From an uncultured Oscillospiraceae bacterium (GTDB lineage: Bacteria; Bacillota; Clostridia; Oscillospirales; Oscillospiraceae), in the NCBI GenBank assembly GCA_905236265.1, contig CAJOOV010000221.1:1-5836 (forward strand): a stretch of 5,836 nt of DNA, written 5' to 3'. Shown one piece after another: positions 1-4,936 of the stretch. Under the pieces are notes generated by a model. It searched no databases. It was not told where the DNA came from and worked only from the letters and a program-made list of their open reading frames with translations. How positions within the stretch are numbered: position 1 is the stretch's first letter; the number at the start of each line of letters is the position of its first letter. A program made the translations under genes and the position numbers.

Positions 1-81
1 GAGCGTCAGGAAGCAGGCGGCGCTGCAGCACACAGAGGGGGCTTCGGATTCTGAAATCGGATTAAGATTTTCTTTCGCCTG

Positions 82-109
82 TTCTCATTTTCAGAAAAAG
101 GATTATAAT
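82..109 (+). promoter_or_regulatory. Predicted sigma-A promoter of the lipoprotein gene
   Basis: A perfect -10 box TATAAT lies at 104-109. It is preceded at 16 bp by a weak -35 match, TTCTCA at 82-87 (4 of 6 bases of TTGACA). Transcription would begin near base 116, leaving a leader of about 88 nt before the lipoprotein start at 204. This placement argues against using the in-frame ATG at 108, which overlaps the -10 box. The -35 is poor, so activity could depend on an activator. Bases 1-81 hold no gene I can support: all three plus frames show only short open tails with no recognisable protein end. Confidence 0.55.
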
Positions 110-114
110 GATTC

Positions 115-180
115 CTGCCGGAGGGACACGGCGGGGATATGCCCGTCCCGGAAAGGGCAGAGCGCCCGGTTCTCCGGCAG
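115..180 (+). promoter_or_regulatory. Structured 5' leader of the lipoprotein gene (possible RNA element)
   Basis: The leader can fold into a branched structure. CTGCCGGAG (115-123) pairs perfectly with CTCCGGCAG (172-180) as a 9-bp closing stem. Inside it, GGGAC (123-127) can pair with GTCCC (145-149), sharing base 123 with the closing stem, and GGGC (155-158) with GCCC (164-167). The ribosome binding site AAAGGAG (187-193) starts 6 nt after the closing stem. CTCC (172-175) is complementary both to GGAG in the stem (120-123) and to GGAG in the ribosome binding site (190-193), so two exclusive folds are possible. I do not recognise a known riboswitch class. Some pairing is expected by chance in GC-rich DNA. 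Confidence 0.35.
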
Positions 181-203
181 TCTGGCAAAGGAGTGACAAA
201 ACA

Positions 204-1139
204 ATGAAAAAATGGATCAGCCTGATACTTGCCTGTCTGATGGTGCTTGCACTCTCAGGCTGCAGCGGCAATACGCCCCCCGAAACCCCTGCGCAGCCGG
301 AGACGGAGACGGCGCAGGAGCCGGAGCAGACCCAGCAGGAGACAGAGACCCCCCAGCCGGAGGAACAGGAGCCGGAGCGCAGCGGAAACGGAGCGGACTT
401 TTTGGGTATCTGGGAGTCCGACCGGGTGACGGTTGAGCTCTGCCCCCGAGAGGAGGGCGGCTGGCGCGCTCTGGTGAGCTGGGGCGGCAGCGCCACGGAG
501 CACACCTCATGGGAGTATCTGTGTCAGGCGGAGGGGGATGCCCTTGTCTGCACTGGCAGCGGCACAAAGACGGAGCTGGTATGGAGCGAGGACGGAGAGC
601 CGGAGAGCGATACCGTGGTGTATTCTGACGGCACAGCACGCTTTTCGCTCAACGGAGAGGGACAGCTTCTCTGGCAGGATGAGAAGGAGAACGCAGGGGA
701 GGGGCTGGTATTCTCCCATGTAGAAACCCCTGTCCCCGCCCCGGAGGAGCTGGTGGAGAACTATTTCCATACCATCGGCGGATATGAGCCGGGTGTGGCA
801 GGCTCCTCCATCTCCGAGGCGCTCTCCGCCTATGCAGCGGTGCAGTACGCCGCCGGGAACGCCCTCTGGGCGGCGGATGTTCCCACACTGCGGGAGAACC
901 TGCTGGCCGCATGGGAGAGCATGTCCGAGGAGGAGCACGGCTACTTCGACAACAACTTCATGGATGTGGTTGTGCTGATTGACAATTGCCGTGCCGATTG
1001 GGCGGCAAACAGAGGTGTGTTTGAGGACGGCGGCGTTGCAGAGGAGATGGAGGCGCTGCTGCAGGACGAGACGGCAATGGCGTCGTGGAGCAGCCTGAGA
1101 AACTTCACCCTCACCATGGGCAACTCCGACGGGGAGTAA
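204..1139 (+). CDS. Two-domain surface lipoprotein of unknown function
   Basis: The product is a 311-residue predicted lipoprotein, exported and anchored to the outer face of the membrane. The signal peptide has a Lys-Lys start, a hydrophobic core and the lipobox LSGC, with the lipidated Cys at residue 20. Residues 21-63 form a Pro/Glu/Gln/Thr-rich acidic linker. Residues 66-172 look like a beta-rich domain (GIWESDR, then repeated short strands with Trp and Gly), of a type often seen in gut clostridial lipoproteins. Residues 181-311 appear mostly helical, with an AGSSISEALSAYAA stretch, a FDNNF stretch and a final TLTMG. The start at 204 is chosen because AAAGGAG sits 10 nt upstream and the signal peptide begins exactly there; an ATG 96 nt earlier overlaps the -10 box. 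The protein is strongly acidic. It is convergent with the regulator operon and separated from it by a terminator, so it is probably an independent unit. Lipoprotein status is near certain; the function is unknown. Confidence 0.9.
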   Translation: MKKWISLILACLMVLALSGCSGNTPPETPAQPETETAQEPEQTQQETETPQPEEQEPERSGNGADFLGIWESDRVTVELCPREEGGWRALVSWGGSATEHTSWEYLCQAEGDALVCTGSGTKTELVWSEDGEPESDTVVYSDGTARFSLNGEGQLLWQDEKENAGEGLVFSHVETPVPAPEELVENYFHTIGGYEPGVAGSSISEALSAYAAVQYAAGNALWAADVPTLRENLLAAWESMSEEEHGYFDNNFMDVVVLIDNCRADWAANRGVFEDGGVAEEMEALLQDETAMASWSSLRNFTLTMGNSDGE

Positions 1140-1156
1140 AGCCGGGCTTATACTGA

Positions 1157-1192
1157 AAACCCCTGCTGCGGCATACGCCGCAGCAGGGGTTT
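1157..1192. terminator. Terminator hairpin between convergent genes
   Basis: A perfect 16-bp stem (1157-1172 with 1177-1192) closes a 4-base ATAC loop. It lies between the lipoprotein stop (1139) and the end of the minus-strand operon (1199). The stem is GC-rich with an AAA/TTT base, so each strand ends its stem in T residues: three on plus (followed by ACTGCTTT) and four on minus. It probably serves both directions. The T-tracts are short, so its efficiency cannot be judged from sequence. Confidence 0.85.
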
Positions 1193-1198
1193 ACTGCT

Positions 1199-1924
1199 TT
1201 ATTCGTTCTGGCAGAGATAGCGGATGTAATCCAGCGCCTGCTGTGTGCGGGGGGTGTTGGCGATGACAGCCAGATAGACCTCGCCGCCGAACCCGGCGCT
1301 CTGAAGCAGGGGAGAGGCGGCGGCGCTGACGGCATTTACGTCCTCCCTTGTAACAGCGTCATAGGCGACGGATTCGTCCAGAGCGTGCTCCACGGCGTTA
1401 TCCTCCAGAATGACAAGGTTTTTCGCCAAATAAGGGGCAAGGGGGTCGTCCTGCGCCACAAGAGGGGACAATTCAGCCAGATACCCGCTCTGGGAGAGGG
1501 CATCGTAGGCCTCCCGGTTCAGCAGCACCACATCCAGCTGCCTTGACTCAATGGCGGAGAGGAGTTTGATCCGGGAGGCATATACATATTGATATGCCTC
1601 GCTGGAGGGGTCGTCCGTCAGTGCCAGAGACTTGTACAGCTCCACGGCGCAGCGTTTCGGGCTGAGCTGCCGGGAGAGCAGGTAATCCGTGGTGAGGGAC
1701 TGCTCCAGATCGCTGCCGATGCTGATATTCACCAGAGCGGCGCAGAGTACGGTATCCCTGCGGGTGAGAGCGGAGCGGAGGAGAAGCACCAGCGCCAGAA
1801 GTACGGCGGCGGCAAGGAGGAGCTGGGGCTTGTAATAGGTGAAGATGTATTCCCTGCGCTGTGCCGGGGACATCTCCCGGAAGGCGGCACGGTTGTGCGC
1901 CCGCTCCTGAGGTGTCAGCTTCAT
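1199..1924 (-). CDS. Membrane-anchored protein with large extracytoplasmic domain, unknown function, coupled to yesL
   Basis: The product has 241 residues. A charged cytoplasmic N-terminus (1-32, including FREMSPAQRREYIFTYYK) is followed by one hydrophobic helix at about 34-50 (LLLAAAVLLALVLLL). The remaining 190 or so residues should face outside. That region has motifs loosely like a solute-binding-protein fold (DVVLLNREAYDAL at 131-143, GYLAELSPL at 148-156), but it is shorter than a full binding protein and lacks a lipobox. Similar one-helix proteins are common beside DUF624 genes in clostridia, as I recall; no named family is claimed. The ATG at 1924 overlaps the yesL stop as ATGA, implying coupled translation; only weak Shine-Dalgarno matches precede it, which fits coupling. 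The reading frame stays open further upstream inside yesL, but that is shadow coding. It is the last gene of the operon and ends 7 bases from the shared terminator. It may act with YesL as a membrane accessory of the adjacent sugar importer; this is inference. Confidence 0.85.
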   Translation of the reverse strand: MKLTPQERAHNRAAFREMSPAQRREYIFTYYKPQLLLAAAVLLALVLLLRSALTRRDTVLCAALVNISIGSDLEQSLTTDYLLSRQLSPKRCAVELYKSLALTDDPSSEAYQYVYASRIKLLSAIESRQLDVVLLNREAYDALSQSGYLAELSPLVAQDDPLAPYLAKNLVILEDNAVEHALDESVAYDAVTREDVNAVSAAASPLLQSAGFGGEVYLAVIANTPRTQQALDYIRYLCQNE

Positions 1925-2589
1925 GGCTCGTCCCCGCTGTCCTCCGTCTCCGCCCCACGCTTTTCCCCGGAGACAGCCAGAAGGACGTTGGAGAGGAGAT
2001 AGGAGCTTGCCCATGCGCTCAAGCCCTCCCCGAAAAGGAGCAGAGGGGCAAAGAGGTTGATCGTCACATAGAGAAATGCGGCGTGAATGCCGAATACGGC
2101 GATGGTGCAGAAGAGATACCGTGCCCCTACGAAAAAGGAGTTGCGGAGCATGGAGCGGTTGTCGTTGTCGAAGTAGGCCAGCATGGGGAAGAGAAAGGTA
2201 AAGACGATGGAGTAGAGCACGACGGCGGCGAGTACCACTGCAAACAGCAGCGTCCACACCACGGCGGCGGTGCCGGCGGAGGACTGGCGCAGGTGGTAGA
2301 GGATATAGCAGTCAGCGGCGAGAAACGCCCCTGCGCCGAAGACAATCAGCCAGAGCTGGGTCGCCTGCCTGAAATTGGTGCGGAAGGCGTGGAGAAACTG
2401 CCGGACAATGGAGGTTCCCTCCGTTCCCCGGACCAGCTTGATGGACACGGCATAGAGGGCAGTGGTGGAGGCGCCGATGGTGAACAGGGGCAGGGAGCAG
2501 ATGGTCCACATCAGCCCCAGACCACATGCACTGCAGAACTTCATCAGGAGCTGGAATACCGCCCCGTCATAGTTGAAGAGATTTTTCAT
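1921..2589 (-). CDS. yesL: YesL-family (DUF624) integral membrane protein
   Basis: The product is a 222-residue polytopic membrane protein. The N-terminal NYDGAVFQLLMKF and the following LPLFTIGASTTALYAV (residues 33-48) are the hallmark of the DUF624/YesL family. Hydrophobic segments lie at about 12-38, 77-98, 107-137, 157-187 and 190-207. The C-terminal tail (208-222) is short and acidic. The length is normal for the family. AAAGGAG (2597-2603, minus) precedes the ATG by 7 nt. It starts 18 nt after the LacI-type regulator stop and overlaps the next gene by ATGA, so the three genes should form one operon. The molecular role of YesL is not established. In Bacillus subtilis, yesL sits in the rhamnogalacturonan utilisation cluster, and homologues are often found beside LplB/YtcP-type importers, as here. 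The family call is confident; a function in glycan uptake is inferred from context. Confidence 0.92.
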   Translation of the reverse strand: MKNLFNYDGAVFQLLMKFCSACGLGLMWTICSLPLFTIGASTTALYAVSIKLVRGTEGTSIVRQFLHAFRTNFRQATQLWLIVFGAGAFLAADCYILYHLRQSSAGTAAVVWTLLFAVVLAAVVLYSIVFTFLFPMLAYFDNDNRSMLRNSFFVGARYLFCTIAVFGIHAAFLYVTINLFAPLLLFGEGLSAWASSYLLSNVLLAVSGEKRGAETEDSGDEP

Positions 2590-2607
2590 AGCGTGACTCC
2601 TTTGAGA

Positions 2608-3705
2608 TTACAGCGGGGCGGACTCCCGGTAGATCAGATCCGTGGAAACGTAAAGCGTCCGTGGGGCAATGTCCGGGTTATTGATGCGGGAGAGGAGCAT
2701 CTGCAAAGCACAGGTGCCCATATCCTTGCTGTGGATGCGCACAGTGGTCAGGGAGGGGGAGATGAATCTGGACTCCGGGGAGTCGTCAAAGCCGCACAGC
2801 ATCACATCCTCCGGCACGGACAGGCCAAGCTGGCGCAAAACGAGGAGGGTATCCATGGCGACAAAGTCGTTTGCACACAGGAACACATCAGGCAGATGAT
2901 CCAGCGCCGCAAGCTGCCCCTTCAGATAGCTCCGGTACTCCTCGCCGGAGGGATATTCCTTCTCCTGAAAGGTTCCGGTGATGCAAAGCGCCGGGGACAG
3001 AGTCAGTTCCTGCAGGAGCAGTGCCTCCTGCAGGGCGAGATAGCGCTCAAAAAAGGACTGGCAGTGCCGGACGTGACCGATAAAGCCGAATTGACGTTTC
3101 CCGTTTTCCACCATGTGGGCGACAAAGGAGCGGATACACTGCCGGTTGTCCATCATCAGACGGTCAGCCCGGAAGGGGAGGCGGGACAGCCCCACAGGGG
3201 AGTCCGCAAACAGCAGCGGCAGCTCCAGCTCCATCAGCATCTGGGCATAGTCCATCTGGAACAGCTCAGCGCAGATAATCCCGCTGGTGCGGCGGCGGCT
3301 GAAGGTGACGGGAAGACGCAGCGCCTGCAGCTCCTCCTGAGAGATGCGGTGCATCGTCAGAGTGTATCCCCACTTGGACAGCTCCAGCTGAAACTGATCC
3401 AGCATGGTGATGGCAAAATGGGAGCCGAAGAGAAATCCGGCGGTGAAGAAGGCGATCTCCCTGCCTGCGGTCTCCTGAGCGGTTCCCGCACCGGAAGGCG
3501 CCCCCGGCTGCACCGGGGAGAGCAGGTCAGGACTCATCTGGGAGAGGTAGGAGAACTGCTTATAGCCCATCTCCGCCGCCCGCTGCAGTATTTTCGCCCT
3601 TGTATCCTCTGCAAGACCGGGAGAGTTGTTGATCGCCTTAGATACGGTGTTGCGGGAAATGCCGAGGGAGTCAGCTATATCCTGTATGGTAACTCTGCCT
3701 GCCAT
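2608..3705 (-). CDS. LacI-family transcriptional regulator with atypical hinge
   Basis: The product is a 365-residue cytoplasmic DNA-binding protein. Residues 5-48 are a canonical LacI-type helix-turn-helix (VTIQDIADSLGISRNTVSKAIN, ending in MGY). Residues 83-365 are a periplasmic-binding-protein-like effector domain, with AND (278-280), CGFDDSP (304-310), the SLTTVRI stretch and a final DLIYRESA. Both ends are intact. The odd feature is residues 49-82. The usual hinge helix (NxxARxL type) is missing, replaced by KQFSYLSQMSP and a Pro/Gly/Ala-rich linker, making the protein about 25 residues longer than typical. The start is set by AGGAGG (3712-3717, minus) 6 nt upstream of the ATG. An ATG 5 nt earlier is out of frame and too close to the Shine-Dalgarno. 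It is first gene of the operon with yesL and diverges from the permeases, so it probably controls both units in response to a sugar or oligosaccharide. The ligand is unknown. Confidence 0.95.
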   Translation of the reverse strand: MAGRVTIQDIADSLGISRNTVSKAINNSPGLAEDTRAKILQRAAEMGYKQFSYLSQMSPDLLSPVQPGAPSGAGTAQETAGREIAFFTAGFLFGSHFAITMLDQFQLELSKWGYTLTMHRISQEELQALRLPVTFSRRRTSGIICAELFQMDYAQMLMELELPLLFADSPVGLSRLPFRADRLMMDNRQCIRSFVAHMVENGKRQFGFIGHVRHCQSFFERYLALQEALLLQELTLSPALCITGTFQEKEYPSGEEYRSYLKGQLAALDHLPDVFLCANDFVAMDTLLVLRQLGLSVPEDVMLCGFDDSPESRFISPSLTTVRIHSKDMGTCALQMLLSRINNPDIAPRTLYVSTDLIYRESAPL

Positions 3706-3729
3706 TTCATCCCTCCTGACGCTCGTTTT

Positions 3730-3744
3730 TTGACGTTAAGTCAA
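3730..3744. promoter_or_regulatory. Palindrome at the regulator start site (candidate operator)
   Basis: TTGACGTTAAGTCAA pairs at 6 of 7 symmetric positions around base 3737 (perfect TTGAC/GTCAA arms). Its centre falls on the predicted +1 of the minus-strand regulator promoter and its right edge touches the -10 box (3744-3749). That is the classic position for autorepression. It lacks the central CpG common in LacI-family operators. The binding protein is not shown; the neighbouring LacI-type regulator is the obvious candidate. Confidence 0.45.
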
Positions 3745-3772
3745 GTATAACACCACAGAAACAAGTTGTCAA
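3744..3772 (-). promoter_or_regulatory. Predicted sigma-A promoter of the regulator-yesL operon
   Basis: Read on the minus strand, a perfect -35 TTGACA (3772-3767) is followed after 17 bp by the -10 TATACT (3749-3744). The predicted start is near 3737, giving a leader of about 32 nt. Near-consensus boxes with ideal spacing suggest a strong promoter that needs repression to be controlled. It faces away from the permease promoter; the two start sites are about 160 bp apart. Confidence 0.8.
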
Positions 3773-3774
3773 AT

Positions 3775-3825
3775 GCACAATTGTTTTTCGACACATCTCA
3801 TAATAGCCACCCTCTGAAATTGTGC
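3775..3825. repeat. Inverted pair of AWTTGTGC elements, upstream of both promoters
   Basis: GCACAATT (3775-3782) and AATTGTGC (3818-3825) are exact reverse complements separated by 35 bp; one further flanking base pair also matches. The left copy lies 2 bp upstream of the regulator -35 box. The right copy lies about 36 bp upstream of the permease -35 box. The left copy is overlapped by a perfect ACAATTGT palindrome (3777-3784). Candidate binding half-sites; the protein is unknown. Confidence 0.45.
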
Positions 3826-3861
3826 AAAAGAGAGAAGTGAAGGGTTGGCAGGGATGTGAAG

Positions 3862-3891
3862 TTGACAAAATGTAAGACAGAGTGGTATTAT
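3862..3891 (+). promoter_or_regulatory. Predicted sigma-A promoter of the permease operon
   Basis: A perfect -35 TTGACA (3862-3867) and a -10 TATTAT (3886-3891, 5 of 6) are separated by 18 bp. The start should fall near 3898, leaving a leader of about 100 nt before the first permease. The surrounding DNA is markedly AT-richer than the flanking genes. Confidence 0.78.
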
Positions 3892-3905
3892 TGCACTGTA
3901 ATAAT
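3887..3905. promoter_or_regulatory. Imperfect palindrome over the permease -10 box and start site
   Basis: ATTATTGCACTGTAATAAT pairs at 8 of 9 symmetric positions around base 3896, with one G-T mismatch. It covers most of the -10 box and the predicted +1 (about 3898). A bound repressor here would block the promoter. Its sequence does not resemble the palindrome at the regulator start site, so the same protein need not bind both. The AT-rich arms make a chance match possible. Confidence 0.35.
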
Positions 3906-3915
3906 TTTTCAACTG

Positions 3916-3927
3916 CACACATGTGTG
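3916..3927. repeat. Perfect 12-bp palindrome in the permease leader
   Basis: CACACATGTGTG is a perfect dyad about 20 bp downstream of the predicted permease start. It could be a protein-binding site. As RNA it would leave almost no loop, so a stable hairpin is unlikely. Confidence 0.35.
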
Positions 3928-3932
3928 GATGC

Positions 3933-3955
3933 ATTTGTGCAAACACAGCACAAAT
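3933..3955. promoter_or_regulatory. Inverted AWTTGTGC pair in the permease leader (operator or hairpin)
   Basis: ATTTGTGC (3933-3940) and GCACAAAT (3948-3955) form a perfect 8-bp inverted repeat with a 7-nt AAACACA spacer. It begins about 35 bp downstream of the predicted +1, a roadblock position for a repressor. The arms are the same octamer type as the pair at 3775-3825. As RNA it could form an 8-bp hairpin, but no T-tract follows, so it is not a terminator. Confidence 0.5.
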
Positions 3956-3997
3956 CACGGCAGATGCGGGCAGGGAGAAAAGAGAAGGAGGAATAAA

Positions 3998-4918
3998 ATG
4001 AAAGAAAAGTCAAAAGATACCGGCTTGCACAATTCACTGGTGTACATCCGGCACCACTGGCAGTTGTATGTCATCTTCATACTGCCCGCAGTGCTGCTGA
4101 CAGTGATTTTCCGGTACATCCCCATGGGCGGCATCGCCATTGCCTTCACGGAATACAACCCCATCCGGGGCATTCTGGGCAGTGAGTGGGTCGGATTTGA
4201 ACACTTCAATCGATTCCTGTCCTCGCCGGACTTCCTCCGGTATCTGGCAAATACGCTGAAGCTGAGCGTGTTTGGTCTGCTGTGGGGCTTCCCCGCTCCG
4301 ATCCTGCTGGCATTCCTGCTCAACCGGATCAACAGCTCCAAGATCAAGCAGAAGATTCAGCTTGTGCTGTATATGCCCAACTTCATCTCTGTCATCGTCC
4401 TTTGCGGTATCGTCCGCATCCTGCTCTCACCCACCGGACCGGTCAACCTGTTCCTTGGCACCAAGATCAACTTCATGACCATGCCTGAGGCATTCCGCAC
4501 CATCTACATCGCCTCCGGCATCTGGCAGGGCGCAGGCTGGGCATCCATCATGTACACCGCCGCCCTCTCCAACGCCAGCAAGGAGCTGAAGGAGGCCGCA
4601 GTGCTGGACGGCGCCAACATCATCCAGCAGATCAAGGCAGTGGAGTGGCCTGCCATCAAGGATCTGGTTCTGATCCAGTTCATTATGAGCGTGGGCAACA
4701 TCATGAGCGTGGGCTTTGAAAAGGCATACGCCCTGCAGACTGACCTGAACCTGAGCGCCTCGGAAATCATCTCCACCTACGTCTACAAGAAAGGTATTCT
4801 GGACGGCGACTACGGTTTCTCCACCGCTGTCGGCCTGTTCAATACCGTCATCAACGTCATCCTGCTCATCTCCATGAACTTTGTGGTCAAGAAGATGAAC
4901 GACGGCAAGGGACTGTAA
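3998..4918 (+). CDS. lplB: Oligosaccharide ABC importer permease, LplB/YteP family
   Basis: The product is a 306-residue inner-membrane permease, one of two transmembrane subunits of a carbohydrate importer of the LplB/YteP group. Hydrophobic helices lie at about 21-44, 85-110, 120-143, 168-190, 222-242 and 272-298. The cytoplasmic EAA loop that contacts the ATPase is intact: KEAAVLDGANIIQQIKAVEWP at 198-218, with E199, A200, A201 and G205, ending in W217-P218 where the consensus has L-P. FRYIPMGGIAIAFTEYNP (38-55) is typical of this subgroup. The ATG at 3998 is chosen because AGGAGG (3986-3991) lies 6 nt upstream; the frame remains open 75 nt further but without a ribosome site. The second permease follows after 18 nt. 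The substrate cannot be read from the sequence; relatives carry complex oligosaccharides, including pectin-derived ones. The divergent regulator and yesL support a glycan-uptake role. No ATPase gene is present. Confidence 0.93.
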   Translation: MKEKSKDTGLHNSLVYIRHHWQLYVIFILPAVLLTVIFRYIPMGGIAIAFTEYNPIRGILGSEWVGFEHFNRFLSSPDFLRYLANTLKLSVFGLLWGFPAPILLAFLLNRINSSKIKQKIQLVLYMPNFISVIVLCGIVRILLSPTGPVNLFLGTKINFMTMPEAFRTIYIASGIWQGAGWASIMYTAALSNASKELKEAAVLDGANIIQQIKAVEWPAIKDLVLIQFIMSVGNIMSVGFEKAYALQTDLNLSASEIISTYVYKKGILDGDYGFSTAVGLFNTVINVILLISMNFVVKKMNDGKGL

Positions 4919-4936
4919 GGGAAGGAGGAGCAGCAA

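Noticed and set aside
1..11. The 11-mer GAGCGTCAGGA also found on the minus strand at 3714-3724
   Set aside because: The copies are not in matching contexts beyond a Shine-Dalgarno-like piece, and no further homology extends from either; probably chance.
1..81. C-terminal end of an upstream gene
   Set aside because: Short open tails exist in the plus frames, but none has a recognisable protein ending or a terminator after it, so no call is made.
108..203. In-frame upstream ATG extending the lipoprotein by 32 residues
   Set aside because: It overlaps the TATAAT box, adds a Gly/Arg/Pro-rich stretch before a perfect signal peptide, and lacks a ribosome binding site; AAAGGAG sits properly before base 204.
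3676..3710. An 11-codon minus-strand upstream frame (ATG at 3710) overlapping the regulator start
   Set aside because: Its ATG is only 1 nt from AGGAGG, too close for normal initiation, and the peptide has no recognisable leader features.
1861..3750. A 629-codon plus-strand open frame antisense to yesL and the LacI-type regulator
   Set aside because: It lies opposite three well-supported genes with family motifs. Its composition (His/Gln/Gly/Glu-rich, no domain) is what GC-rich codon use yields on the opposite strand, and it has no sensible ribosome binding site.
3933..3955. Intrinsic terminator or attenuator in the permease leader
   Set aside because: The inverted repeat is AT-rich and is not followed by a run of T, so it does not meet the terminator pattern.
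3706..3997. CcpA cre box in the divergent region
   Set aside because: I found no convincing match to TGWAANCGNTNWCA on either strand; near matches such as at 3816-3829 lack the central CG.
4427..4936. A 169-codon minus-strand frame within lplB
   Set aside because: It is antisense to conserved permease sequence, including the EAA loop, and shows no protein family features.
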